Below are positions 39,665 through 48,436 of a stretch of 64,000 nt of DNA, piece by piece; the stretch's first letter is position 1, and each line of letters begins with the position of its first letter. The notes under the pieces were generated by a model. The model did no database searches. It worked only from the letters and a program-made list of their open reading frames with translations, and was not told where the DNA came from. The translations under genes and the position numbers were made by a program. The DNA is from WHSW01 sp963742205 (lineage in GTDB: Bacteria; Actinomycetota; Thermoleophilia; Solirubrobacterales; 70-9). Location of the stretch: contig CAVUKZ010000003.1 of assembly GCA_963742205.1 (NCBI GenBank), forward strand, positions 62,001 to 126,000, written 5' to 3'.

Positions 39665-40675
39665 ATGGGCTTCTCAGAACAGATCGAGCGATATCGGAAG
39701 CGATGGGACATCGTCCGCGCCGGCCGCCGCCTGCGGGGCCGCAGCCCGGAGCCGCCGCCGGCGCCCTTCGTGTGCGGCGTGACCCGCTCGGGGACGACCC
39801 TGCTGCGGCTGATGCTCGACTCGCACCCCGACGTCGCGATCCCCGGCGAGACGCACTGGGTGCCGAAGCTGATCAAGGCGTTCGAGCGCTCGCCGCAGAG
39901 CGGCGAGGACGCGGCCAACCTGGCGATCGACCACAAGCGCTGGGGCGACTTCCACCTCGACGCCGACGAGCTGCGCGAGCGGATCAAGGGCCTCGACCCC
40001 GTCACCGCGGCCGATTCGATCCGCGCCTTCTACATGCTCTACGCCGAGCGCGAGGGCAAGTCCCGCTACGGCGACAAGACGCCCGGCTACGTCAAGGAGA
40101 TGCGGCGGATCCAGCGGGTGCTCCCCGAGGCCCGCTTCGTCCACATCATCCGCGATGGCCGTGACGTCTCGCTCTCGCACCTGCGGATGAACTGGGGCCC
40201 GGAGACCTACGCGCAGTCGGCGCGCCTGTGGCGGAATCGGATCCGCAAGGCGCGCAAGATGGCGCCGTCGGTGAAGCACTACACGGAGATCCACTTCGAG
40301 GACCTGGTCGCGGACACGGAGGGCAGCCTGCGGCGGGTCTGCGAGTTCATCGACCTCGACTACGACCCCGTGATGCTCGACTACCACGAGCGGGCCGAGG
40401 GCCGCCTGGCCGAGAAGGCGCGCGAGCTGCCGCGCAAGAACCGCCCGAACCAGCCCGCCGAGGCGCGGCTCGAGAGCCACCGGCTGGCAAAGGAGCCGCC
40501 GCGCTCGGACCGGATCGGGATGTGGCGCGAGCGGATGACCGACGAGGAGGTCGCCGAGTACGAGGCGATCGCGGGCGACATGCTGGTCGAGCTCGGCTAC
40601 GAGCTGGCGAGCGAGGCGGGCGAGGCCCGCGCGGCGGAGAAGGGCGCTCGCGCCCCCGCCGCGGCGACGACCTAG
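39665..40675 (+). CDS. Sulfotransferase 5
   Basis: A 336-residue paralogue of 2-4: FVCGVTRSGTTLLRLMLDSH, SRYGDKTPGYVKEM, ARFVHIIRDGRDVSLSHLRM, FEDLVADTEGSLRRVCEFID. A leader FSEQIERYRKRWDIVRAGRR precedes the P-loop. The start is ATG 39665 or TTG 39653. It ends the run. Its TAG shares a CTAG palindrome with the convergent GNAT gene. Confidence 0.85.
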   Translation: MGFSEQIERYRKRWDIVRAGRRLRGRSPEPPPAPFVCGVTRSGTTLLRLMLDSHPDVAIPGETHWVPKLIKAFERSPQSGEDAANLAIDHKRWGDFHLDADELRERIKGLDPVTAADSIRAFYMLYAEREGKSRYGDKTPGYVKEMRRIQRVLPEARFVHIIRDGRDVSLSHLRMNWGPETYAQSARLWRNRIRKARKMAPSVKHYTEIHFEDLVADTEGSLRRVCEFIDLDYDPVMLDYHERAEGRLAEKARELPRKNRPNQPAEARLESHRLAKEPPRSDRIGMWRERMTDEEVAEYEAIAGDMLVELGYELASEAGEARAAEKGARAPAAATT

Positions 40676-41130
40676 AGCTCGCGCTCGTAGTACGATCATC
40701 ATCGGGCCGTCGGGCTCGCGCTCGAGGTTGGTGAATCCGAGCTTTTCGTAGAGGGCCCGCGCGCGGCGTGGTCGTCGGTGCTCGTGTCGAGCTCCATCCG
40801 GATCGCGCCGCGCTCGAGCGCCGACTCGATCGCGCGCTCGAGCATCGCCGTGCCGAGTCCCCTGCCGCGCTCGGCGCGGAGACGACGTAGAGCTCCTCGA
40901 GGAAGGCCTCGAGCCCGGCGCTCGAAAGCGAGGGCTCGAATCGCAGCAGCGCCAGCCCGTCGGGCCCGGCACCACCGAGCACGACGGTGACCTCGCCGCC
41001 GGCGAGCAGCGGGCCGAGACGCTCGGCGATCACCTGCGGGCCCGGGGTCGGGTCCGAGTACTCGGTGTTGAAGTCGTGAAGCATCCGGGCGATGTCGCCC
41101 GCGTCGGCGGCCGTGGCGACCCGGGCTGCG
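40672..41130 (-). CDS. GNAT-family acetyltransferase, frameshifted
   Basis: Pieces in successive frames reconstruct a GNAT protein of ~150 residues: VATAADAGDIARMLHDFNTE, LEAFLEELYV, the acetyl-CoA loop RGRGLGTAMLERAIESALER, MELDTSTDDHAA, RALYEKLGFTNLEREPDGPM, and finally YYEREL before the TAG at 40674. At least three breaks (near 40867, 40765 and 40690) interrupt it. No start codon is certain; ATG 41084 is the first in frame, but conserved sequence extends upstream to about 41130. Substrate is unknown. Confidence 0.7.
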
Positions 41131-41152
41131 GTCAGGAGCGATGGTCTCCTCG

Positions 41153-42894
41153 CTACGGCGCGTAGCGGGTGACCGTGAGCCCGCCCGGGAGCACTCCGAG
41201 CGCCACCTGACGGACGGGGTCGACCTTCTCGGCAGCAGCGGCTTCGCCGAGGCGACGACGTTGAGGTACAGGGTGGCGGGCCGGCCGTGGTCTCGTCGAT
41301 GACGTCGCGCGAGATCCGCGTGGCGCCCGGCCTTCACGGTGGTGCACGCGTTGCCGAAGCCGCTGGGCCGAGGCGTCGCCCGCGGCGAGTCGGCCAGGAT
41401 CAGGCGCGCGCTGGTCCGGACCGCGTAACGCAGGTGCGAAACGTCGGTTCGCAGGGCGGCGTCAACCGCGAGCTGCTCGCCGTCACGGAGGCCCACGAGC
41501 CGCTTGGAGAAGGCCACCCGGCGCCTCAGGTCCGGCGGCAGGCGGCGCTTGCGCGGCTGCACGATCGAACTCACGGCGAAGTCTCCGGCGGTCGCGCCCC
41601 GGTAGCGGATGACGTTGATCCGCCCGCGATCCTGCGGGATCGACCCGTCGGGGCGCAGGCCGCCCACGGTCACCAAGTCACCGCGCCGGGCGCGCGGATT
41701 GTCGGCGCTCGCCACCAGGTTGATGTAGCAGGCCTCGAGGGGACAGGGGAGACGACCCGGGTCGCCGACGCGAAAGCCGGCGGCGGTGAAGACCAGCACG
41801 CAGTGGTGCTCGTAGTCGGGCCGCTTCTGCGTACACGTGTCGCCCTCCGGGGGGGCAATCGGCATCGTCCCCGGGCCACGTCGCGGGAGATCCGCGTCGC
41901 GCCTGACTTCACGGTCGTGCACGGGTTGGCGAAGCCGCTCGCGCCCAACGTGCAGTTGAACCCGTTGGACTCGGTCGCCTGACCGCGGAGCGGGATCGAG
42001 CTCTTCGCGATCCCCTCGGACGTCGGTGGCGGTCGGGTCGGTGGCCATGAGCACGCGCGAGCCGACGAAGGTGTTGAACCGCAGGCCGGAGATGTCGGAG
42101 CCGAAACTGGCGTCGAAGGCGAGGATCTCGCCCTTGAGCGGGGCCGGGATCGGGACGGAGTACACGACCCGCCGCTTCTCCTTCTTCCCCTCGGTCAGCG
42201 GCAGCTCGGTGTTGACCAGGGTCTCGCTCGAAGCTCACGGTCGGCGCCGGGACCTTGGCGCGGGACTGCACGACGTTGAGACGCTCCCTTGTCCTTCTGC
42301 ACGGTGCGGTCGGGTCGGTCGGCCCCCAGCACGACGACGTCGCCCTTCTTCGACTTCTTCGACGAGGCGCCGACGATCAGGTTCACGTAGCAGGCGTCGG
42401 GCGGACACGGAAGCGCGGCCAGGTCGGTGATCGTCGTCTCGGTGTTCGGGATCGCGATCGTGCAGTGGTGGTTGCGGTTCGGGACGCCGCTGCTTGCAGA
42501 GCACGCCGCGGCTCTCCGAGAGCGGCAGGTGAGGTCGCCGCCGCGTCGGGCTCGCGGAGAGCACGATCTGGGCGCTGATCGTCGGGATTCGCCGGTAGCT
42601 GCGCCCGATGCAGCGCGGGCTGTCCTCCACGCACGTGGTCGAGACCTGGACCTCGGCACTCGCCCGGAGGCGGTCGCCGACCTGAATCGGCTTCAGCTGG
42701 TCGGGCCCGAGGCGCATCGCGACCCGCGCTCGCGTCCCGGCCTGCTTCGAGATCGGGACCTTGCTCAAGAGCTCCGAGTCGTTGCCGGTCGTCGCGATCT
42801 CGGCCTTGGGGGCGGCGTGCGCCACCGCGGGAGGGCGAGGGCGCAGAGCGCGGCGAGGATCCCCGCGGCCGTCGGCTGTGGCCAAACCACCCAT
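41153..42894 (-). CDS. Secreted protein with repeated Cys-containing beta modules, many frameshifts
   Basis: At least six frame changes break a ~570-residue protein. The N terminus is a signal peptide (TAAGILAALCALALP then AVAHAAPKAEIATTGND). Repeated blocks can be aligned: CPPDACYVNLIVGASSKKSK, CPLEACYINLVASADNPRAR and a third ending LYLNVVASAKPLLP. Each is preceded by a beta-rich region. CTTVKSGATRISRDV and CTTVKAG are further repeated elements. It ends LPGGLTVTRYAP before the stop at 41153. Cys pairs suggest extracellular disulfides. I do not recognise the family. Break density is the highest of the window. Confidence 0.6.
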
Positions 42895-42968
42895 GTCCTG
42901 ATCTCAACACGGCCGACGGCCGGATGACGCGGCGCCACGGCGCGCCGAATGACGACGTGCAGAGTCGC

Positions 42969-42974
42969 GATACT
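42969..42974 (+). promoter_or_regulatory. -10-like hexamer of leaderless type for purL
   Basis: GATACT ends 7 nt before a TTG at 42982. It supports that TTG as the purL start rather than the ATG at 42949, which lies upstream of the hexamer. Confidence 0.45.
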
Positions 42975-42981
42975 GCGTGCC

Positions 42982-45202
42982 TTGACCACCTCCGTCGCGA
43001 AGCACCGCGAGCTCGGGCTCACCGACCACGAGTACGAGCTGATCGTCACGAAGCTCGGGCGCGAGCCCAACGACGTCGAGCTGGCGATGTTCAGCCTCCT
43101 GTGGTCCGAGCACTGCGCCTACAAGCACTCGCGCAAGTTGCTGCGCCGCCTGCCCACGGAGGGCGAGCGGGTGCTGATGGGCCCGGGCGAGAACGCGGGT
43201 GCGGTCGCCGTGGGCGACGGCTGGGCGGTCGCCTTCAAGGTCGAGTCCCACAACCACCCGAGCGCGGTCGAGCCCTTCCAGGGCGCGGCCACCGGCGTCG
43301 GCGGGATCCTGCGCGACGTGTTCGCGCTCGGCGCCCGCCCGATCGCGGTGCTCGACTCCCTGCGCTTCGGGGAGCTCGACTCGGAACGCTCGCGCTACCT
43401 CTTCGACCACGTGGTGGCCGGAATCGGCCATTACGGGAACTCGATCGGGGTGCCGACGGTCGGCGGTGAGGTCGCCTTCGAGGCGCCCTACGAGCACAAC
43501 TGCCTCGTCAACGCGATGTGCGTCGGCCTCGCCCGCGCCGACGACATGGTGCGCGCGGCCGCGGCGGGCATCGGCAACAAGGTCGTCCTCATGGGCGCCT
43601 CGACGGGGCGCGACGGGATCGGTGGCGCTTCCGTGCTCGCCTCGGCGGAGCTCGAGGGCGGCGACGACTCGAAGCGCCCCACCGTGCAGATCGGCGATCC
43701 GTTCGAGGAGGCCAAGGTGCTCGAGTGCTGCCTCGAGCTGCTGCGCGAGGGCCTGCTGGTCTCGCTGCAGGACCTCGGCGCGGCGGGCCTCACCTCGTCG
43801 GCCGGCGAGATGGCCTCCAGCGGCGGCGTCGGGATCGACATCGACGTCGCCCGGGTACCGCTGCGGGAGGCTGACATGGAGCCGTTCGAGATCATGGTCT
43901 CGGAGTCGCAGGAGCGGATGCTCGCCGTGGTCGAGCCCGAGAAGGTCGACGCGGTGCTCGCGCTGTGCGAACGCTGGGAGACTGGCGCGGCCGTGGTCGG
44001 CGAGGTCACGGACAGCGGCGACTTCCGTGTGCTTCGCGACGGCGAGGCGGTCGGCGAGATGCCGGTGGCGGCGCTGGTCGACGAGTGCCCGCTGTATGAC
44101 CTGACACCCATAGAGCCAGCGAGCTGGCCCTATCGGACCAACGTTGCGGCCGGGTCAGCTGAGGGACCGCCCGGCGACATCCTGTTGGCCTTGCTGTCCT
44201 CGCCCACGGTTGCCAGCAAGCGCTGGGCGTTCGAGCAGTACGACTCGATCGTGCTCTCGCACACGGTCCGGCGCCCCGAGACGGCTGACGCCGCGGTGCT
44301 CGATCTCCCCGAGGCCGGCGTGACGATCGCGGTCGCGATCGACGGCAACGGGCGGCGCGTGGCCTGCGACCCCTACGCGGGCACGGTCGAGGCCGTGCTG
44401 GAGTGCGCGCAGAATCTCGCCTGCTCGGGCGCCGAGCCGCTCGGGCTCACCAACTGCCTCAACTTCGGCAACCCCGAGAAGCCGACGGTCGCCTGGCAGC
44501 TCGACCGCTCGACGGCCGGCCTCGCCGACGCCTGCCGAGCGCTCGGGGTGCCCGTGGTCGGCGGGAACGTCTCCCTGTACAACGAGACCGAGGAGGGGCC
44601 GATCTACCCGACCCCTGTGGTCGGCATGGTCGGCGAGCTGCCCGACGCCGCGCGCCCCGGGCGCATGGCGCTCGCCGATGGCGACGCGATCGCGATCTGC
44701 GGACCGTTCTCGCCCGCGCTCGCCGGCTCGGAGCTGGCGAAGCTGCGCGGCGACCTCGGCCCCGGCCTGCCCTCGTTGCCGATCGACGCGGTGCGGGCGG
44801 CGATCGAGCTCGTCCGCGATGCCGTGCGCGACGGGCACGGTGCGCGCCGCCCACGACGTCAGCGACGGCGGGCTCGCGTGCGCGCTCGCCGAGATGGCCA
44901 TCGCGGGCGGGGTCGGGCTCGAGGTCGACCTCGACCCGCTGGTCGAGGCGCGCGGCTGCGCGGGCGAGACGGCGCTGTTCGGCGAGGGGCCGGGAGGCTT
45001 CGTCCTCGCCGGCGACCGGGGCGAGCTCGAGCGCCTCGCGGCCGGCGCGGTCGACGTGTTCGTCGTCGGCGTCGCGGGCGGCGACCGCATCTCCATCGAC
45101 GCCGCCGAGGCTCAGGTCGACGTGCCGCTCGCCGATGCGGCACGGGCGTGGCACTCGCTGGCGGAGCAGCTGGAGGCGCCGGCGGCCCCGCCGCCGGTCT
45201 AG
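42982..45202 (+). CDS. purL: FGAM synthase large subunit PurL, one frameshift
   Basis: About 739 residues, catalysing FGAR to FGAM with PurS and PurQ. It starts KHRELGLTDHEYELIVTKLG. Catalytic regions are LWSEHCAYKHSRKLL, VESHNHPSAVEPFQGAATGV and LQDLGAAGLTSSAGEMASSG. The second half includes LGLTNCLNFGNPEKPTVAW and GNVSLYNETEEG. The frame breaks at ~44835; downstream, another frame continues AAHDVSDGGLACALAEMAIA to the stop at 45202. The total is one base over a multiple of three. As PurL is needed for purine synthesis, an assembly error is likelier than a pseudogene. Confidence 0.93.
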
Positions 45203-45206
45203 GTCG

Positions 45207-46016
45207 TCAGCCCCCGCCCAGCCCGAGTCCGCCCAGCGCAGCCGGGAGGCCGACCCGCTCGACGCTGCGCCCGCTGTGCCCGGGGAAGCCGCCGGGCTTC
45301 TCCTCGGAGACATCGATGTAGCGGTAGCCGGACGTCGACTCGGGGAGGGTGAAGCGGACCGTGCCGCCGGCGTGCGGGAGCTTCGCCAGCGAGCGGGCGT
45401 CGATCACGCTGTTATAGAGCCAGGCTTCATAGGCGCCGGAGTGATCAGCCGCCGGGCGCACCGTGAGCGCGAGCTGCGGCGGTGGCCCGGGGCGGGCGAC
45501 GCGGATCGAGGCCCGCGCGGTGTCGGTGCCGGTGACGTGGTCGAGCCTCACTGGGGCAGCTCCCGAGCCGACGTGGACGGCTACCGCGGGGTCGATGCCG
45601 TCGTCGCCGCCGGCGGTGAGCACCAGGATCAGAGCGACCGTTGCGGCGGCCGCCGCGGCGGCGGCCATGAGCCACATTCCGGGCCGCCGGGGTCGGGCAT
45701 CCGCGACGGGTGAGGGCGCGCCCGCGGGAGGCTGCTGGGCGGACGCTGGACCCCGATCCACCTCGGCACCGGTGTGGCCGAGCCAGACGTCGTGCGGGAC
45801 CTCCCCCAACGCCCGCTGCAGCCGCGCGCGGTCCGTCTCAGCGTCGAGCCCGACGTCTCGAGCCAGCGTCGCCAAGGTCTCCTCGCGGCGGCGGACGACC
45901 TCCTCGCGGTCGAGGTAGAGCATTGCGGCGAGCCGCTCGTCGGAGAACCCGTAACGGATCCCGAGGTCCACGATCGCGCGATCGTCGGAGCTGAGCGCGG
46001 CGACCGAGGCAGTCAG
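45207..46016 (-). CDS. Sigma-region-4-like HTH fused through a membrane helix to an RskA-like domain
   Basis: About 269 residues. The N terminus (ALSSDDRAIVDLGIRYGFSD, ERLAAMLYLDREEVVRRREE) resembles a sigma-70 region 4 helix-turn-helix. A Pro/Ala linker follows, then one membrane helix (GMWLMAAAAAAAATVALILV). The outer domain, YEAWLYNSVIDARSLAKLP and YRYIDVSEEKPGGFPGHSGR, matches the C-terminal domain of anti-sigma-K factors. No ATG/GTG/TTG is near. A CTG at 46016 is 7 nt after TAAAAC (minus strand), so a leaderless CTG start is proposed; an upstream in-frame start at 46199 would overlap the divergent gene. It appears to be a one-component transmembrane regulator. Confidence 0.7.
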   Translation of the reverse strand: MTASVAALSSDDRAIVDLGIRYGFSDERLAAMLYLDREEVVRRREETLATLARDVGLDAETDRARLQRALGEVPHDVWLGHTGAEVDRGPASAQQPPAGAPSPVADARPRRPGMWLMAAAAAAAATVALILVLTAGGDDGIDPAVAVHVGSGAAPVRLDHVTGTDTARASIRVARPGPPPQLALTVRPAADHSGAYEAWLYNSVIDARSLAKLPHAGGTVRFTLPESTSGYRYIDVSEEKPGGFPGHSGRSVERVGLPAALGGLGLGGG

Positions 46017-46023
46017 CGACCGG

Positions 46024-46029
46024 GTTTTA
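46024..46029 (-). promoter_or_regulatory. -10-like hexamer of leaderless type
   Basis: TAAAAC on the minus strand, 7 nt before the candidate CTG start of the HTH-RskA-like gene. Confidence 0.3.
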
Positions 46030-46062
46030 GCCTCATATCCGTTGGTTACTGTTCTGCGCTCG

Positions 46063-46848
46063 ATGGAGTTCCCGCTCCGCTTCTGGACGTTCCCTACTTG
46101 GGTCGCCGCCGCCCTGTGGATGCTAGCCCTGCCGGCCGTCGCCGCCGGCAGTACGCAGGTCGAGTTTCTGCACGCGGTCCCGGGCGTCGGCAAGGCCACC
46201 CTCTCGGCCGACGGCCGGGCGGTCGGCAGCGCCGCATTCGGACACGCCTCGTCGCCCGTGACGGTTCCGTCGGGATCGACAAGGCTCGTGCTGAAGGCGC
46301 CGGGCGGGGTGACGCTGGAGGAGACCGCACGGCTCGCGAACGGCGCCAGCTACACGATCGTCGGCCTCGCAACGGGGAAGGCCGCTGCGCTCCAGCTCTA
46401 TCGCGACGGCGGCGCGGAGCCCGGCAAGGCCCGGCTGCGGATGGTCCACGCGGCCCCTGAGCTCGGCGACGCCGATCTGGCCCTCGGCGGCAAGGTGGTC
46501 GCCGGCGACGTGGCCTACCGAGCCGCCACGCGGTACTGGACCCTACCCCCCGGTGATGAGGAGCTCACTGTGCAGGGCCCGGGATCGAACGTAGTTGCGC
46601 TCGGCAAGGCCTCGCTCCCCCTCAGCGCCGGGACGGCGAACACCGCGTACGTGGTCGGCAGCAAGGGCGAGCGGGTTCGCGTGGTGCTGGTCGACGACGC
46701 GACGACGGCGCCGTCCGCCGCGCCTCAGACCGGGCTGGGCGGCCTAGTTGAGGACGACAGCCAGTTCCGGAATTGGGGCGGGGCAATCGCCGCCGCCCTC
46801 GCGACCGCGCTCGTGGCCATCGTCGTCCGGCGTCGAGCCACCCGGTAG
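46063..46848 (+). CDS. DUF4397 surface protein with sortase-type C terminus
   Basis: A 261-residue protein. Signal peptide: WTFPTWVAAALWMLALPAVA. Two DUF4397-like repeats: VEFLHAVPGVGKATLSADGR and LRMVHAAPELGDADLALGGK, the family's HAVPG/HAAP pattern. The C terminus carries APQTG, then ~20 residues, a hydrophobic helix (WGGAIAAALATALVAIVV) and a basic tail RRRATR: the layout of a cell-wall sorting signal. A class F sortase gene starts 4 nt downstream. The start is ATG 46063 (a TTG at 46042 is the alternative). Likely anchored to peptidoglycan or membrane. Confidence 0.85.
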   Translation: MEFPLRFWTFPTWVAAALWMLALPAVAAGSTQVEFLHAVPGVGKATLSADGRAVGSAAFGHASSPVTVPSGSTRLVLKAPGGVTLEETARLANGASYTIVGLATGKAAALQLYRDGGAEPGKARLRMVHAAPELGDADLALGGKVVAGDVAYRAATRYWTLPPGDEELTVQGPGSNVVALGKASLPLSAGTANTAYVVGSKGERVRVVLVDDATTAPSAAPQTGLGGLVEDDSQFRNWGGAIAAALATALVAIVVRRRATR

Positions 46849-46852
46849 CGCG

Positions 46853-47518
46853 ATGGCTAAGCCGGGGCCTGGCGGGATCGGGCGAGCGATCGGCTGGCTC
46901 ACGGTGGTCGGATTGCCGGCGCTCGCGGCCGCGGCGGCCGTGATGCTGCTCTCCGCGCCGGAGGGCGTGCCCTCGGGGACGATGCGCCCGGTCGTGGTCA
47001 ACCTTCCCGCCCCCGCGCCGCGACTCGCCCGCGCCCCAGCGCGCCACGGGCGTCAGCCGCCGCCGAGCCTCGTCCGGGTCCGCTCCCGGTCCATCGACGT
47101 CCCGGTCGTCCCGGTCGACGCCGAGCACGGCCACCTGGTGGTTCCTCCGGTCGACCGGGTGGGGTGGGTTCGCGGCGGCCCGCGCCCAGGCGAGCCCGGG
47201 CGCACCGTGTTGATCGGCCATCGTGACTCGACGACCGGAGCGGCGCCATTCGCGGCCCTAGCGTCGCTGCGCCCGGGTGCCCGGGTGGTCACCGTGGGGG
47301 GCGGATCGCGCCATCGCTACCGCGTGACCGCGATCCAGCAGACCGCGAAGTCGAAGTTCCCGGCGGCGCGCGTGTACTCGTCCACGCGGGGGTCGACGCT
47401 CGCGCTCATCACCTGCGACGGGGTCTTCGACGAACGCACCGACAGCTACGTCGACAACCTGATCGTCTACGCCCGCGAGGTCGCGAGGGCGCCTCGGGCA
47501 CGGGCGCGCCGCGCGTGA
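46853..47518 (+). CDS. Class F sortase
   Basis: A 221-residue transpeptidase. An N-terminal membrane helix (WLTVVGLPALAAAAAVMLLS) is followed by a Pro-rich spacer and the sortase barrel (RVRSRSIDVPVVPVDAEHGH). Catalytic His is in TVLIGHRDSTTGAAPF, Cys in LALITCDGVF, and a plausible Arg in the final strand NLIVYAREV. It would cleave the APQTG signal of the protein encoded just upstream. The ATG at 46853 is chosen because the upstream gene ends at 46848. Confidence 0.9.
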   Translation: MAKPGPGGIGRAIGWLTVVGLPALAAAAAVMLLSAPEGVPSGTMRPVVVNLPAPAPRLARAPARHGRQPPPSLVRVRSRSIDVPVVPVDAEHGHLVVPPVDRVGWVRGGPRPGEPGRTVLIGHRDSTTGAAPFAALASLRPGARVVTVGGGSRHRYRVTAIQQTAKSKFPAARVYSSTRGSTLALITCDGVFDERTDSYVDNLIVYAREVARAPRARARRA

Positions 47519-47537
47519 TGGATTGGTCGCACGGGGG

Positions 47538-47723
47538 TCAGCAGCAGCTGCCCACCCTCCGCGAGCGCAGCCGCTCCAACTCGGTCAGCGCGAGGCAGAG
47601 TGAGATGCGCTCGCCCTCCTCGAGCCGGTCGGCGCTGACGAGATCCCAGAGCTGGTCGAGCCCGCCCTGGGTGACGCGATAACCGGGCTCCCCATCAGCC
47701 CAGCGAGTGACGACCTGCTCCAC
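47538..47723 (-). CDS. Small protein of 61 residues, unknown
   Basis: An excellent AGGAGG lies 6 nt before the GTG at 47723. The product is soluble and acidic/basic mixed (VTRWADGEPGYRVTQGGLDQ, LWDLVSADRLEEGERISLCL) and ends in Cys-Cys. No homologue is recognised. The strong ribosome-binding site is the main support. Confidence 0.55.
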   Translation of the reverse strand: MEQVVTRWADGEPGYRVTQGGLDQLWDLVSADRLEEGERISLCLALTELERLRSRRVGSCC

Positions 47724-47850
47724 GGCAAGCCTCCTGACGCTTCGTCGTTCGAAACGAGTGCTGATTCGTTTCCTGACGCCCCGGCACCCCTAACCCAGAC
47801 GCACCCGAGCAGGGCGCAAAGTATCCGTTCGAGACTGGGCTCTGCGCCGG
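47724..47850. other. Short intergenic region
   Basis: 127 bp between two minus-strand genes. It holds the Shine-Dalgarno of the 61-residue gene and a TTCGTCGTTCGAAACGA palindrome-like stretch near 47744-47760 (core TTCGAA), function unknown. Confidence 0.35.
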
Positions 47851-48222
47851 TTAACCGTCGGCTGCCGGCTCCGCGTCCGCGGCGGGGGTGCCGTCGACGA
47901 CCACGTAGCTGCCGTCGCGCTTCGCGATCGCGCCGCTGTCGGTCAGGCGGCGGGCGATCGCGTACAGCTGCTGAGGCTGAACGCCCATCTCCCGCGCGAG
48001 CTCGGAGATCGAGGCTCCCGGCTTCGAGCCCAGTAGCTCCAGAAACTCCGCCTGGCGTTGGCCGCGGCCGGCGCGCTTGGTGCTCGAGCGCCGCGCGGGA
48101 CGTCGGGCCGGCGCCGTGCCCAGGTGGGCGAGCGCCTCGCGCAGCCGGGCGCGCTCCCGCTCGAGTTCTGAGAGGCGCGCCTCGATCAGCGCGCGCGCGT
48201 TTGCCAGCGTTGAATCTGCCAA
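47851..48222 (-). CDS. Coiled coil plus winged-helix DNA-binding protein
   Basis: About 123 residues from a TTG at 48222 (a GTG near 48290 is possible, since the frame stays open to 48471). An N-terminal coiled coil (LIEARLSELERERARLREAL) is followed by a basic linker (ARRPARRSSTKRAGRGQRQ). A winged helix follows: FLELLGSKPGASISELAREM, GVQPQQLYAIARRLTDSGAI. It is divergent from purF, so it could regulate purF; this is inference. Confidence 0.65.
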   Translation of the reverse strand: MADSTLANARALIEARLSELERERARLREALAHLGTAPARRPARRSSTKRAGRGQRQAEFLELLGSKPGASISELAREMGVQPQQLYAIARRLTDSGAIAKRDGSYVVVDGTPAADAEPAADG

Positions 48223-48436
48223 GTCTGACCCTGCCTCTGCTGCCGAATTTGCCTTGCCCGCCCGCGTCCCGCCATCAAACTCGGCCACGGGGCGCGCGAC
48301 ACTACCATGAGACCGGTCGGTCTCGTCGGCTGACGGCAGGCCGGAAGCGGGATTGCGACCCGCGGCGTTGCTAGCCTTGCAGGGCAAGAATCCGCTTGCA
48401 CCGCCCGACGACTTCTCGCTCAGAGAAGCCCCATTT
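48223..48436. other. Intergenic region between the winged-helix gene and purF
   Basis: 214 bp, lower GC than the surroundings. It contains a direct-repeat-like run built on CTGCC (48216-48262) and CTAGCCTTGCAGGG near 48370, possible promoter elements of purF. No further gene is supported, although the minus frame stays open. Confidence 0.4.
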
